Assembly: GCA_964572855.1 (NCBI GenBank)
Contig: CAZNGF010000036.1
Location: 1 to 29,131, forward strand
Source: CAZNGF01 sp964572855
Lineage (GTDB): Bacteria > Bipolaricaulota > Bipolaricaulia > RBG-16-55-9 > JAJCYT01
DNA length: 29,131 nucleotides
Direction: 5' to 3'
The notes under the pieces are model-generated. The model saw only the letters and a program-made list of their open reading frames with translations, did no database searches and was not told the DNA's origin. This document shows positions 18,061 to 25,963 of this stretch, piece after piece. The position numbers and the translations under genes are program-made. Position 1 is the first letter of the stretch. Every line of letters starts with the position of its first letter.

Positions 18061-19317
18061 GTGACCCTGTTCGTCGAACAACTGGAAAACGGCCTGACCG
18101 TGGTGGGCGAACCGCAGCCGGGCGCGCGCTCGGCGTCGTTCTCGCTGCAGTTGCCGCTGGGCTCGGTCCACGACCCGGGCGACAAGCTCGGCCTGTCCCA
18201 CCTGACCCAGGAGCTTTTGTTCAAGGGGGCGGGCCCCTGGGACGCGCAGGCGCTGGCGGCCGAGATCGACCACATCGGCTTTCAGGAAAGCCACCGGGTC
18301 GAACGCGAGCTGGCCGCCTATTCCGGCACGGTGCTACCCCAGCAGCTGGCGCGCGCTCTGGGACTGACCCGCACGGCCTTGCGCGAGCCGCACCTGCCCG
18401 AACCCGGCCTGGAGGAGGTGCGCCAGCTCGCGTTGCACCACCTGCGGGCGCTGGACGACGCGCCCGCCTCGAAGATGTTCTACGAGCTGGGCCAGCGCTT
18501 CTTCCCCAAGCCCTTGAGCAACCCCTCCGACGGCACCCTGGAGACGCTCGCCTCCGTCACGCTCGACGACGCCCGCGCTTTCTGGCGACGCTACAGCCCG
18601 CGCGGGGGCGCCCTGGCCATCACCGGCGCGCTCACGCGCGAGGACATGTTGAGGGCGGTGCGGGATGCGTTCGGGGACTGGGCGGGGGAGGAGCCGGCCG
18701 ACCTCCCGCTCGAGCCGCCCGCCCGGCGCATGGAACACCTACAGCAGGAAACCGAGCAGATGCAGCTCGGCATCGCCTACGACAGCGTGCCGTTTACGCA
18801 CCCCGACTACCTGAAGGCGCGGGTGGGCGTGAACGCGCTCTCGGGCGGCATGAGCGCCCGCCTGTTCGTTGAGGTGCGCCAGAAGCGCGGCCTGGCCTAC
18901 ACCGTGTTCGCCGCGCACGTCACGACCCGCGATCAGGGGGGCGTGCTGGGCTACGCGGGCACGACCCCGGAGCGCGCGCAGGAGACGCTGGATGTCACGC
19001 TCGGCGAGCTGCACCGGCTGCGCGAAGGGATCACGCCCGAGGAGTTCGCCAAAGCCAAGACGCGTCTCAAGACCGACGTGATCGTACAGGGCGAATCCAC
19101 CCGCGGCCGGGCCGAGGCGCTCGCGCGCGAGTACCTCTACGCCGGGCGGCTGCGCGAGCTGGATGAGGTTTTGGACCAAATCGACGCGCTCACGCTCGAG
19201 GGGGTCAACGCCTACCTGGCGGACGCGGGGCCCGAGAACCTCATGGTGCTCACCCTGGGACCCAAGGCGCTGGCACTGCCCGCGGACGCGGCGCCCCGAC
19301 AAACCCAGAGGGGATGA
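18061..19317 (+). CDS. M16-family peptidase homologue with altered metal site
   Basis: This 418-residue protein has the two-lobe M16B (processing-peptidase-like) fold. The active-site helix, normally HFLEH, reads HLTQE: H47 is kept, the catalytic Glu is Gln (Q50) and the second His is Glu (E51). The distal Glu ligand, normally in VVLEEI about 76 residues later, aligns with LALHHL (H126/H127). The C-terminal lobe keeps the substrate-clamping RGLAYTVFA segment (about 280-288). It may be a non-catalytic partner subunit, or a rearranged metal site. No HxxEH partner is encoded in the window. The start is GTG at 18061 with GAGGAGG seven bases upstream. The stop abuts the acylphosphatase gene. Confidence 0.85.
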   Translation: MTLFVEQLENGLTVVGEPQPGARSASFSLQLPLGSVHDPGDKLGLSHLTQELLFKGAGPWDAQALAAEIDHIGFQESHRVERELAAYSGTVLPQQLARALGLTRTALREPHLPEPGLEEVRQLALHHLRALDDAPASKMFYELGQRFFPKPLSNPSDGTLETLASVTLDDARAFWRRYSPRGGALAITGALTREDMLRAVRDAFGDWAGEEPADLPLEPPARRMEHLQQETEQMQLGIAYDSVPFTHPDYLKARVGVNALSGGMSARLFVEVRQKRGLAYTVFAAHVTTRDQGGVLGYAGTTPERAQETLDVTLGELHRLREGITPEEFAKAKTRLKTDVIVQGESTRGRAEALAREYLYAGRLRELDEVLDQIDALTLEGVNAYLADAGPENLMVLTLGPKALALPADAAPRQTQRG

Positions 19318-19319
19318 AC

Positions 19320-19598
19320 ATGGCGTCCCAACGCGCGCATGCGCTCATCTCGGGGACGGTGCAGGGCGTCAACTTCCGGGCCGCGACCCGGTCCCAGGCG
19401 CGCGAACTCGGCCTGACCGGCTGGGTGCGGAACCTGCCCGACGGGCGCGTGGAGGCCGTTTTCGAGGGCGAAACGGACCGGCTGGAAACGATGCTCGCGT
19501 GGTGCCGTGAGGGCTCGCCCCCGGCCCGGGTCAAGCGGGTCGAGGTGGACTGGGAACGCCCCGAAGGCGGGTTTGACGGCTTTTCGATCCGCCGGTAG
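19320..19598 (+). CDS. acyP: Acylphosphatase
   Basis: This 92-residue enzyme would hydrolyse acyl phosphates such as acetyl or carbamoyl phosphate. The phosphate loop GTVQGVNFR (12-20) supplies the catalytic arginine R20, and N38 in GWVRNLPDGRVE orients the water. Both residues are conserved. Length is normal. Two in-frame ATGs are possible, 19314 and 19320. The second sits six bases from the GAGGGG ribosome site, while the first directly abuts it, so 19320 is preferred. The first would overlap the M16 stop as ATGA. Either way it is probably co-transcribed with the M16 gene. Confidence 0.92.
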   Translation: MASQRAHALISGTVQGVNFRAATRSQARELGLTGWVRNLPDGRVEAVFEGETDRLETMLAWCREGSPPARVKRVEVDWERPEGGFDGFSIRR

Positions 19599-19652
19599 AG
19601 TAGGATGCCCGCCAAAACGGCGGGTCACACTGCACGACGAAGGGGTACTGAC

Positions 19653-19838
19653 GTGGTAGCGATTATCAACCTGGTGTTCATGCTGGTGGGGTTCGTGCTG
19701 ATCGGGATGGGATCGGAAAAGAAGGAGTCCGACGAGCACAAGGGCCTGTTCAACCTCGTGGGCTTCGCCCTCGTGCTGGTGACCACGGTCGTGCTGGCCA
19801 GCATCGTGGTGGCCCGCTCCATGGGCGGCGAGGGGTAA
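19653..19838 (+). CDS. Small two-helix membrane protein
   Basis: This 61-residue protein starts at GTG 19653, with AGGGG seven bases upstream. It has two hydrophobic segments, INLVFMLVGFVLIGMG (about 5-20) and LFNLVGFALVLVTTVVLASIVVA (about 33-55), separated by a charged loop, GSEKKESDEHKG. A longer in-frame start at 19605 lacks a good ribosome site and would add a basic non-hydrophobic tail. I do not recognise the family. It follows the acylphosphatase by 54 bases and precedes the pheST promoter, so it is probably the end of the M16-acyP unit. Confidence 0.65.
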   Translation: MVAIINLVFMLVGFVLIGMGSEKKESDEHKGLFNLVGFALVLVTTVVLASIVVARSMGGEG

Positions 19839-19848
19839 CGTCGGCCGC

Positions 19849-19878
19849 TTGACAGGCGCGGCGCGGGATTGCTACCAT
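19849..19878 (+). promoter_or_regulatory. Promoter of the pheST leader and operon
   Basis: A perfect -35 TTGACA (19849-19854), an 18-nt spacer and a -10 box TACCAT (19873-19878) predict initiation near 19884-19886, immediately before the leader-peptide ATG at 19887. Confidence 0.65.
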
Positions 19879-19886
19879 ATGCCGCC

Positions 19887-19958
19887 ATGAAACGCACGCA
19901 CGCCGCACGAACCTTCTCGATGCATCACGCCTTCTTCTTTGCCCCCTTGGGGGCATAA
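19887..19958 (+). CDS. Phe-rich leader peptide of pheST (candidate attenuator)
   Basis: ATG to TAA encodes 23 residues ending HHAFFFAPLGA, with three consecutive Phe codons (19932-19940) and a fourth earlier (19914-19916). It lies between the promoter and pheS. Phe-rich leader peptides upstream of pheST (E. coli pheM) let ribosome stalling sense charged tRNA-Phe. Codons after the Phe run form a TGCCCCC-TT-GGGGGCA palindrome (19940-19955), so stalling would control that structure. I do not see a classic terminator with a long T tract before pheS; only GATTTTC near 19982. The mRNA would start one to three bases before the ATG, so translation may be leaderless. Regulation is inferred. Confidence 0.65.
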   Translation: MKRTHAARTFSMHHAFFFAPLGA

Positions 19959-20021
19959 CACGTCAACCCGATTCCCGTCGTCGATTTTCTCATCCAAACC
20001 GCCTATTCGAAGGAGCTTACG

Positions 20022-21026
20022 ATGCTGGACACGTTGCAGAACGAAGCCGACCGCGTGCGCGCTGCGGCCGAGACCGAGCTGGCGCAAGCCGAATCGGCCG
20101 ACGCCTGCGAGGCGCTGCGCGTCAAGTACCTGGGCCGCAACGGGCGGGTCACCCAGCTCCTGGGGCGGCTCAAGGACGTGCCCCCCGAGCAACGGGCCGA
20201 GGCCGGCCAACTGCTCAACGGGCTCAAGCAGGGCATACAGGCCGAGCTGGAGCGGGTCACCGCCCGCCTCAAGGCCCGCGAGCGCGACGCGCGCCTCCGG
20301 GACGAGGCCGTCGACGTCACGCTGCCCGGGCGCCCGCACCCTGTGGGCCGGGCGCACGTCATCACGCAGACGCTGGAGGAGATCTACCACATCTTCGGTC
20401 AGATGGGCTTTTCTGTCTACCAAACGCGCGAGGTCGAGTCCGACGAGCACAACTTCCAGCTGCTCAACATCCCGCCCGACCACCCGGCGCGCGACATGCA
20501 CGACACGTTCTACACCACGGACCCGGGCGTCATCCTGCGCACGCACACCTCGCCGGGCCAGATCCACGTCATGCGCCAGCGCCACCCCGAGCCGATCCGC
20601 GCCATCCTGCCCGGCAAGTGCTACCGCTACGAGCAGACCGACGCCACGCACGAGTGGATGTTCTACCAGGTCGAGGGCCTGGCCGTCGGAAAGGGCATCA
20701 CGCTGGCCGACCTGAAGGGCACGCTGACCGCGTTCGTGCACCAGTGCTTCGGGCGTGAGCGACAGGTGCAGTTCCGCTGCAGCTACTTCCCGTTCACCGA
20801 GCCCAGCATGGAGCTGGCCATGAGCGGCTCCCAGGGCGGCTGGCTCGAGATCCTGGGGTCGGGCATGGTCCACCCGGTCGTGCTCGAAAACGGGGGTTAC
20901 GACCCGGCCGAGTACACGGGCTTCGCCTTCGGCATGGGCGTGGAACGCATCGCGATGCTCAAGCACGGCATCGACGACATCCGGCACTTCTACGGCAACG
21001 ACCTGCGCTTCCTGGCGCAGTTCTAG
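20022..21026 (+). CDS. pheS: Phenylalanyl-tRNA synthetase alpha subunit
   Basis: This 334-residue class II synthetase subunit joins PheT in an alpha2beta2 enzyme that charges tRNA-Phe. The N-terminal coiled-coil arm spans about residues 1-95. The catalytic domain shows HPARDMHDTFYTTDPG (154-169), ILRTHTSPGQIHVM, CYRYEQTDATHEWMFYQVEG (200-219) and motif 3 GFAFGMGVERIAML (300-313). Length is standard. The ATG has AAGGAG upstream. It follows the Phe-rich leader and is 43 bases ahead of pheT. Confidence 0.97.
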   Translation: MLDTLQNEADRVRAAAETELAQAESADACEALRVKYLGRNGRVTQLLGRLKDVPPEQRAEAGQLLNGLKQGIQAELERVTARLKARERDARLRDEAVDVTLPGRPHPVGRAHVITQTLEEIYHIFGQMGFSVYQTREVESDEHNFQLLNIPPDHPARDMHDTFYTTDPGVILRTHTSPGQIHVMRQRHPEPIRAILPGKCYRYEQTDATHEWMFYQVEGLAVGKGITLADLKGTLTAFVHQCFGRERQVQFRCSYFPFTEPSMELAMSGSQGGWLEILGSGMVHPVVLENGGYDPAEYTGFAFGMGVERIAMLKHGIDDIRHFYGNDLRFLAQF

Positions 21027-21046
21027 CGGGACGGGAAGGAAACCGC

Positions 21047-21073
21047 ATGGATCGCCGAAAGGGTCTTTTATGA
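21047..21073 (+). CDS. Possible eight-codon mini-ORF coupled to pheT start
   Basis: ATG at 21047 has a good GGGAAGGA site six bases upstream and reads MDRRKGLL before a TGA that overlaps the pheT ATG (TTATGA). Such a minigene could deliver ribosomes to pheT by termination-reinitiation. pheT also has its own moderate AAAGGG site, so this may be chance. Confidence 0.3.
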   Translation: MDRRKGLL

Positions 21074-23565
21074 AACTGCCGCTGAGCTGGCTGCACGACT
21101 ACGTCACGCTGGAGATGAACGCCAAGGAGCTGGGCGAGCTGCTGACCTATGCGGGTCTGGAAGTCGAGTCCACCCGCGTCCACGGCCGGCCCGCGCTCAG
21201 CCGGGGGCTCGAGCTCGATGCCGACCACTTGGACTGGGACGGGATCGTGGTGGGCGAGTTGGTCGAGGTCCGGCCGCACCCGAACGCCGACCGCCTCCTG
21301 ATCGCGATCGTGGACTACGGTGAGGGACCCAAACAGAGCGTGACCGGCGCCCCCAACCTCAAAGTCGGGGATCGGGGCCTGCGCGTGGCCGCGGCGGCGG
21401 CGGGCGCGCAAATCGTCAACGCCTACAGCAACGACCCCGCGCGCGTCAAGGTCAAGCCCGCCAAGCTGCGGGGCGAGCGCTCCGAGGTCGTGCTCTGTTC
21501 GGAGAAGGAACTGGGCCTCTCGGACGACCACAAGGGCATCCTGCTGCTGGACGCCGACGCGCCCGTGGGGACGCCCTTGAGCGAGGTGCTGGGCGACGTC
21601 GTGTTCGAGTTCGACCTCACGCCCAACCTGGCCCGCTGCATGAACGTGGTGGGCGTGGCGCGCGAGACGGCCGCGCTCTGCGGCGCGCGCTTCGCGGCCG
21701 AGGCGCCCGACTGGACGGCCGAGGGCCCCCCGATCGAGGGGAAGGTCGAGGTCGAGATCGACGACCCCGAACTGTGCGCCCGCTACACCGCGGCCGCGAT
21801 CCGCGGCGTCGAGATCGGGCGTGCACCCCACTGGATGCGCCACCGGCTCACGCTGGCCGGCATGCGCCCCATCAACACGATCGTGGACGTCACCAACTAC
21901 GCCATGCTGGAGTGGGGCCAGCCGCTGCACGCCTTCGACTACGCCAAGCTGCGCCCCAGGCCTGGCGGGTCCGGCCCCTACATCCGCGTGCGCCGGGCCG
22001 AGTCCGGCGAGACGCTGACGACGCTGGACGAGCAAGAACGCGCGCTCGACCCCGACATGCTGCTCATCACCGACGGGGAAGGCCCGATCGCGCTGGCCGG
22101 CGTCATGGGCGGGCTGGAAAGCGAGGTCGGTCCCCACACGGCCGACATCCTGCTGGAGTCGGCCCACTTCGCCCCGGCCAACAACCGCCGCACGGCGCAG
22201 CGGTTGAAACTGTTCAGCGAGGCGGGAGCGCGCTTCAGCCGGGGCCTGCCGCCCGAGCTGGCCCAACACGGCCTCAAGCGCGCCGCCGAGCTCATGCGTA
22301 CATGGGCCGGCGGCACGATCGATACGGGCTTCGTGGACGCCTACCCGCGCAAGCCCAAGCCCACGGTGGTCTCGTTGCCCGCGGGCGAGCCCGAGCGGCT
22401 GCTGGGGGTGCGCCTCGCGCCCGAGGAAATCGCCGAACACCTGCGCCCGCTGGGCTTCGAGTGCGCGGTCGGGGACGGGTCAATCGAGGTCACGGCCCCG
22501 TACTACCGGCTCGACGTCGAGCGCCCGGCCGACCTGGTGGAGGAGGTCGCGCGCATGGTGGGCTACGACCGGCTCCCGGTGCGCCTGCTGGCCGACGTCC
22601 TGCCGCCCCAGCGCCGCAACCGCGACGAGGAGGGCACCAAGCGCGTCCGGCGCGCGCTCGTCCAACTGGGACTGAGCGAGGCCATCCACTACACGCTCAC
22701 GCACCCGTCGGTCCCGGCCCGGCTCGCCCCCGACGGGCAGCCGGAGGCCCCGGAAGCGTTCGTGCAACTGGCCAACCCGCTCTCGCAGGAGCGCAGCGTC
22801 ATGCGCCGCGCGCTCCTGCCCGGCCTGCTCGAGTGCGCCGCCGCCAACAGCCGCTTCCAGGCGCGCGTCGCGCTCTTCGAGCTGGGGCGCGTCTACCTGC
22901 CTGCGGAGGGCGAGCCGCTACCGGAGGAGCCCGTGCGCCTGGGCCTCGTCCTCTGGGGCCGGCGCGAGCAGGCGTCCTGGCTCGCCGAGGAGGAGACGGT
23001 CGACTTCTTCGACCTCAAGGGGGCCGTCGAGGGCCTGTTGCGGGCGCTCGGCTTGACCGACGGCCGTTTCGAGCGCGACGAGCACCCGACCTTTCACCCG
23101 GGCCGCTGCGCGCGCCTGGCGCTGGACGGCACCGCGGTGGGACACTTCGGCGAGCTGCACCCGCGCGCGGCCGAGGCCTTCGAGCTGGAAGGGCGCGTCT
23201 GCGCCGCCGAGTTCGAGCTGGCCCCGCTGCTGGCGGGGATGCGGGACCACGGCGCCTACCGCCCGCTGCCACGCTTCCCGGCCGTCGAGCAGGATCTGGC
23301 GCTGATCGTGTCCGAAGACGTGCCGGCCCGGGAAATCGAAGGGCGCATCCGCGACCTGGGCGCGCCGCTGCTGAGCGAACTCGCGCTCTTCGACGTCTAT
23401 ACCGGCGCGCCCGTGCCCGAAGGCAAGCGCAGTCTGGCCTTCAGCCTGCGTTACCAGGCCCCGGACCGCACGCTCACCGACGAGGAAGTGCAGCGGGTGC
23501 ACGGGAAGATCGTCGAGGGGTTACAAAGCGCGTTCGACGCGCAGGTGCGCGGGGTGGACGGGTAG
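21070..23565 (+). CDS. pheT: Phenylalanyl-tRNA synthetase beta subunit
   Basis: This 831-residue protein has the full-length bacterial architecture. It begins MKLPLSWLHDYV and contains an EMAP-type tRNA-binding domain, about 57-160 (GIVVGELVEVRPHPNADRLL). The B3/B4 editing domain, about 210-390, includes HWMRHRLTLAGMRPINTIVD and the LDEQERALDPDMLLITD and GGLESEV regions. B5, about 415-490, reads LLGVRLAPEEIAEHLRPLGFE. The catalytic-like core follows, and a C-terminal FDX-ACB anticodon-binding domain starts near 738 (RFPAVEQDLALIV). No truncation or frameshift is seen. It is transcribed with pheS. Confidence 0.97.
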   Translation: MKLPLSWLHDYVTLEMNAKELGELLTYAGLEVESTRVHGRPALSRGLELDADHLDWDGIVVGELVEVRPHPNADRLLIAIVDYGEGPKQSVTGAPNLKVGDRGLRVAAAAAGAQIVNAYSNDPARVKVKPAKLRGERSEVVLCSEKELGLSDDHKGILLLDADAPVGTPLSEVLGDVVFEFDLTPNLARCMNVVGVARETAALCGARFAAEAPDWTAEGPPIEGKVEVEIDDPELCARYTAAAIRGVEIGRAPHWMRHRLTLAGMRPINTIVDVTNYAMLEWGQPLHAFDYAKLRPRPGGSGPYIRVRRAESGETLTTLDEQERALDPDMLLITDGEGPIALAGVMGGLESEVGPHTADILLESAHFAPANNRRTAQRLKLFSEAGARFSRGLPPELAQHGLKRAAELMRTWAGGTIDTGFVDAYPRKPKPTVVSLPAGEPERLLGVRLAPEEIAEHLRPLGFECAVGDGSIEVTAPYYRLDVERPADLVEEVARMVGYDRLPVRLLADVLPPQRRNRDEEGTKRVRRALVQLGLSEAIHYTLTHPSVPARLAPDGQPEAPEAFVQLANPLSQERSVMRRALLPGLLECAAANSRFQARVALFELGRVYLPAEGEPLPEEPVRLGLVLWGRREQASWLAEEETVDFFDLKGAVEGLLRALGLTDGRFERDEHPTFHPGRCARLALDGTAVGHFGELHPRAAEAFELEGRVCAAEFELAPLLAGMRDHGAYRPLPRFPAVEQDLALIVSEDVPAREIEGRIRDLGAPLLSELALFDVYTGAPVPEGKRSLAFSLRYQAPDRTLTDEEVQRVHGKIVEGLQSAFDAQVRGVDG

Positions 23566-23578
23566 GTTCGTTCAAGAC

Positions 23579-23814
23579 GTAGGGGCGCCCCGATGGCGGC
23601 ATAGGTCATGACTTAAGGACGATTGTTCCGTGACCCCCACCATTTCAACGCTCGCCTCCCCTCCCTCTCCCTTGATGGGAGAGGGTCGGGGTGAGGGTGA
23701 GGGCCGTTTGGTTGCTTATGTTCCCCCTCATCCCGTGCTTCTCCCGCCAGGGGAGAAGGGGTTCTCTTGGCCACTCCAGGCTAAAGTTGTGACCAGTGAC
23801 ACGGGAGCCCCTAC
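23579..23814. repeat. GTAG/CTAC-bracketed intergenic palindrome cluster
   Basis: GTAGGGGC (23579-23586) and its inverse GCCCCTAC (23807-23814) bracket the interval. Inside are two hairpins of related sequence in opposite orientation. The first is CCCTCTCCC (23663-23671) with GGGAGAGGG (23677-23685), followed by GGTGAGGG-type sequence. The second is CTTCTCCC (23738-23745) with GGGAGAAG (23751-23758), preceded by CCCTCATCCC. This arrangement resembles an inverted REP dimer (BIME). The 23566-23837 interval holds no gene. Confidence 0.65.
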
Positions 23815-23837
23815 GGCTACGGCCGTGGAATTCTCAC

Positions 23838-24875
23838 TTAGGCCTTCGCCGTCACGGGCTGATCGAGCAGGTCGGCCAGCCGGCGCTCGGCCCGCTGCTT
23901 CCACGCCCCCTTGTGGTAGACGTAGCTGGCCAGCAGCGGGAGGCTGAGGGTGGCCTCTGCGTAGACCATCTGTTCGGCTCCCTGGTCGACCTTGCCCCAG
24001 GAGCTGGCCTCCTTGAGCGTCGAGCTCGACAGGGCCCCGTCGCGCACGTCGGCCACGGTGAGCTGGATGGCGTACTTGTGCATGGGGGCCTCATACCCCA
24101 GGAAGTCGGCCGAGACCACCACGTCCTGGGCGAAGTTCTTGGGGACGCCGCCGCCGACCATGACCAGCCCCGTCTGCTTTGACGCGATCTTGACCCTGGT
24201 CAGTTCCAGAAAGTCCTTGGCCGAGTCGATCGAGACGTGCGATTCCGGGTGGTGCCACTGGTGGTGCACCAGGCCGAAGCCCGCGCTCGAGTCCGAGAAC
24301 GCCGGCGCGAACAGCGGCACGCCCTTTTCATAGGCCGCCCGCACGATCGAGTCGCGGTCCTTGTTTTGTGCGACCAGCCAGCGGCCCATCTCGCGCAGGA
24401 ACTCGCGCGAGGAGTACGGCCGCGGCTCGAGCGCGTCGGCGATTTGCGCCACGGTCGCATCGCAGACGCGCAACTGGTCCTCGTCGATGTAGGTGTCGTA
24501 GATGCGGTCGATGCCGAGCTCGCGCAGTTCGTTGTCGTCGGCGTCGGGCGAGCCGGCGTAGTGGTCGAAGCCGAGCGCCTCGAAGAAGTCCTGGTCCACC
24601 AGGTTGGCCCCCGTGGCCACCACCGCGTCGACCATGTCGTGCGCGACCAGCCGGTGGATCGTCTTCTTGAGCCCGGCGCTGATCAGCGAGCCGGCCAGGC
24701 ACAGGATGACGGTGCAGTCGCGGTCGGCGATCATCGTCTCGTAGACCCGCGCCGCGCGCCCCAAGCTGCGGGCCGAGAAGGCGGTCTGGCCCATGGCGTC
24801 GAGGATCGGCACGGCGTCGAACGCGGCCGGGTCAATGTGTGTCACCGGCGTCTTCAGGTAGTCCTGCTTGTCCAT
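23838..24875 (-). CDS. Deoxyhypusine synthase-like protein (probable homospermidine-type polyamine synthase)
   Basis: This 345-residue protein carries the deoxyhypusine synthase fold. NAD-binding segments AGSLISAG (61-68) and ATGANLVDQDFF (87-98), GGGVPKN (241-247) and the catalytic lysine K295 in SSWGKVD are all present. In archaea and eukaryotes the family modifies eIF5A. Bacteria lack that target, and several bacterial homologues make homospermidine or related polyamines from putrescine or agmatine. It is divergent from the agmatinase and arginine decarboxylase genes, which supports a polyamine role. I chose the ATG at 24875 because GGGAGGGATCT precedes it; the upstream ATG at 24899 lacks a site. 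The exact aminobutyl acceptor is not readable. Confidence 0.88.
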   Translation of the reverse strand: MDKQDYLKTPVTHIDPAAFDAVPILDAMGQTAFSARSLGRAARVYETMIADRDCTVILCLAGSLISAGLKKTIHRLVAHDMVDAVVATGANLVDQDFFEALGFDHYAGSPDADDNELRELGIDRIYDTYIDEDQLRVCDATVAQIADALEPRPYSSREFLREMGRWLVAQNKDRDSIVRAAYEKGVPLFAPAFSDSSAGFGLVHHQWHHPESHVSIDSAKDFLELTRVKIASKQTGLVMVGGGVPKNFAQDVVVSADFLGYEAPMHKYAIQLTVADVRDGALSSSTLKEASSWGKVDQGAEQMVYAEATLSLPLLASYVYHKGAWKQRAERRLADLLDQPVTAKA

Positions 24876-24952
24876 AGATCCCTCCCTGGATGCTTGCATC
24901 GCACACCTCCAGCGTAACGCCCCCCCCTCGAAGCAACAACTCGTCGGACTCC

Positions 24953-24981
24953 TTGTGGCGTTCCGCCTCCCATGTTAACAT
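24953..24981 (+). promoter_or_regulatory. Possible promoter of the agmatinase-arginine decarboxylase pair
   Basis: TTGTGG (24953-24958), a 17-nt spacer and TAACAT (24976-24981) precede the TTG start by about 40 bases. The match is moderate. The divergent 24876-25021 interval must also contain the promoter of the synthase-like gene, which I cannot place. Confidence 0.35.
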
Positions 24982-25021
24982 ACGCCCTACACCTCAACCC
25001 GATCAAAGGAGATTCCCGACG

Positions 25022-25954
25022 TTGGCCAACGCTTCCCATTCCTCCCAGTCCTTTTCGTCCCGGTGGGCCGAGGCCGCCGTGCCGCAGAACTTCGGCGCGC
25101 TCCCTCCCGAGCACGCCGACTGGGAGGGGGCGCGGGTGGCCGTGCTCCCCGTGCCCTACGACCTCACGACCTCCTACGGGGCGGGGGCGCGCCACGGACC
25201 GGCCGCCATCATCGCGGCCAGCCAGCAGCTCGAGCTCTACGACGAGGAGCTGGACGCCGAGCCCTACGAGGTCGGGGTCACGACCCTGCCCCCGCTGGAG
25301 TCCGTGGCCGCCGGCCCCGAGGCCATGAGCGCGCTGATCCAAGCCACGGCCGGGGACGTGCTCGACGCCGGGAAATTTCCCATTTGGCTCGGCGGGGACC
25401 ATTCGATCACGCACGGCGTCGTGCGCGCGCTGGCCGAACGGCACGGGCGCTTTTCGCTGCTCCAGATCGACGCGCACGCCGACCTGCGCGCGGCGTACCA
25501 GGGCACACCCTGGAGCCACGCCTGCGTGGCACGGCGCGCGCTGGAGGCCGGCGCCTCCGTGGCCCAAATCGGGATCCGCAGCCTCTCGGCCGAGGAGGCC
25601 GCCTTCCTCAAGACGGGCCCGGCCGTCACGACCGTGACCGCCCGCGAGCTGGCACGCGACCCCCGTGCCTTCGGGCGCGCGCTGGACGCGCTATTCGACC
25701 CCGTCTACGTCACGCTCGACGTGGACGCCTTCGACCCGAGCGTCGTGCCGGGCACCGGCACGCCCGAGCCGGGCGGCCTGGACTGGTACGCGGTCTTGTC
25801 GATCCTGGAGGCGGCCTTCGAGCGCCGCGCCGTGGTCGGGGCCGACGTGGTCGAGCTCGCGCCGGCGGCGGGCCTGAACGGGCCGGCGTTCATGGTTGCG
25901 AAACTCGTCTACAAGATGATCGGATACTGGCAACGCGCACAACGCGGTTCATAA
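25022..25954 (+). CDS. speB: Agmatinase/arginase-superfamily ureohydrolase
   Basis: This 310-residue ureohydrolase has the full binuclear manganese site: H127 in GGDHSITHG, D150/H152/D154 in DAHADLR, and D233/D235 in LDVDAFDPS. E249 in GTPEPGGL completes the usual acidic set. It would release urea from agmatine to give putrescine; aminopropylagmatine or another guanidine are alternatives for this family. The start is taken as TTG at 25022, nine bases after AAAGGAGA, since the longer in-frame reading crosses the divergent promoter region. It is nine bases upstream of the arginine decarboxylase gene, so the two are surely co-transcribed. Confidence 0.9.
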   Translation: MANASHSSQSFSSRWAEAAVPQNFGALPPEHADWEGARVAVLPVPYDLTTSYGAGARHGPAAIIAASQQLELYDEELDAEPYEVGVTTLPPLESVAAGPEAMSALIQATAGDVLDAGKFPIWLGGDHSITHGVVRALAERHGRFSLLQIDAHADLRAAYQGTPWSHACVARRALEAGASVAQIGIRSLSAEEAAFLKTGPAVTTVTARELARDPRAFGRALDALFDPVYVTLDVDAFDPSVVPGTGTPEPGGLDWYAVLSILEAAFERRAVVGADVVELAPAAGLNGPAFMVAKLVYKMIGYWQRAQRGS

Positions 25955-25963
25955 GGAGGAATC

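Noticed and set aside
19872..22440. Long minus-strand ORFs opposite pheS and pheT
   Set aside because: Low-complexity antisense translations with no recognisable domains, lying over two certain genes.
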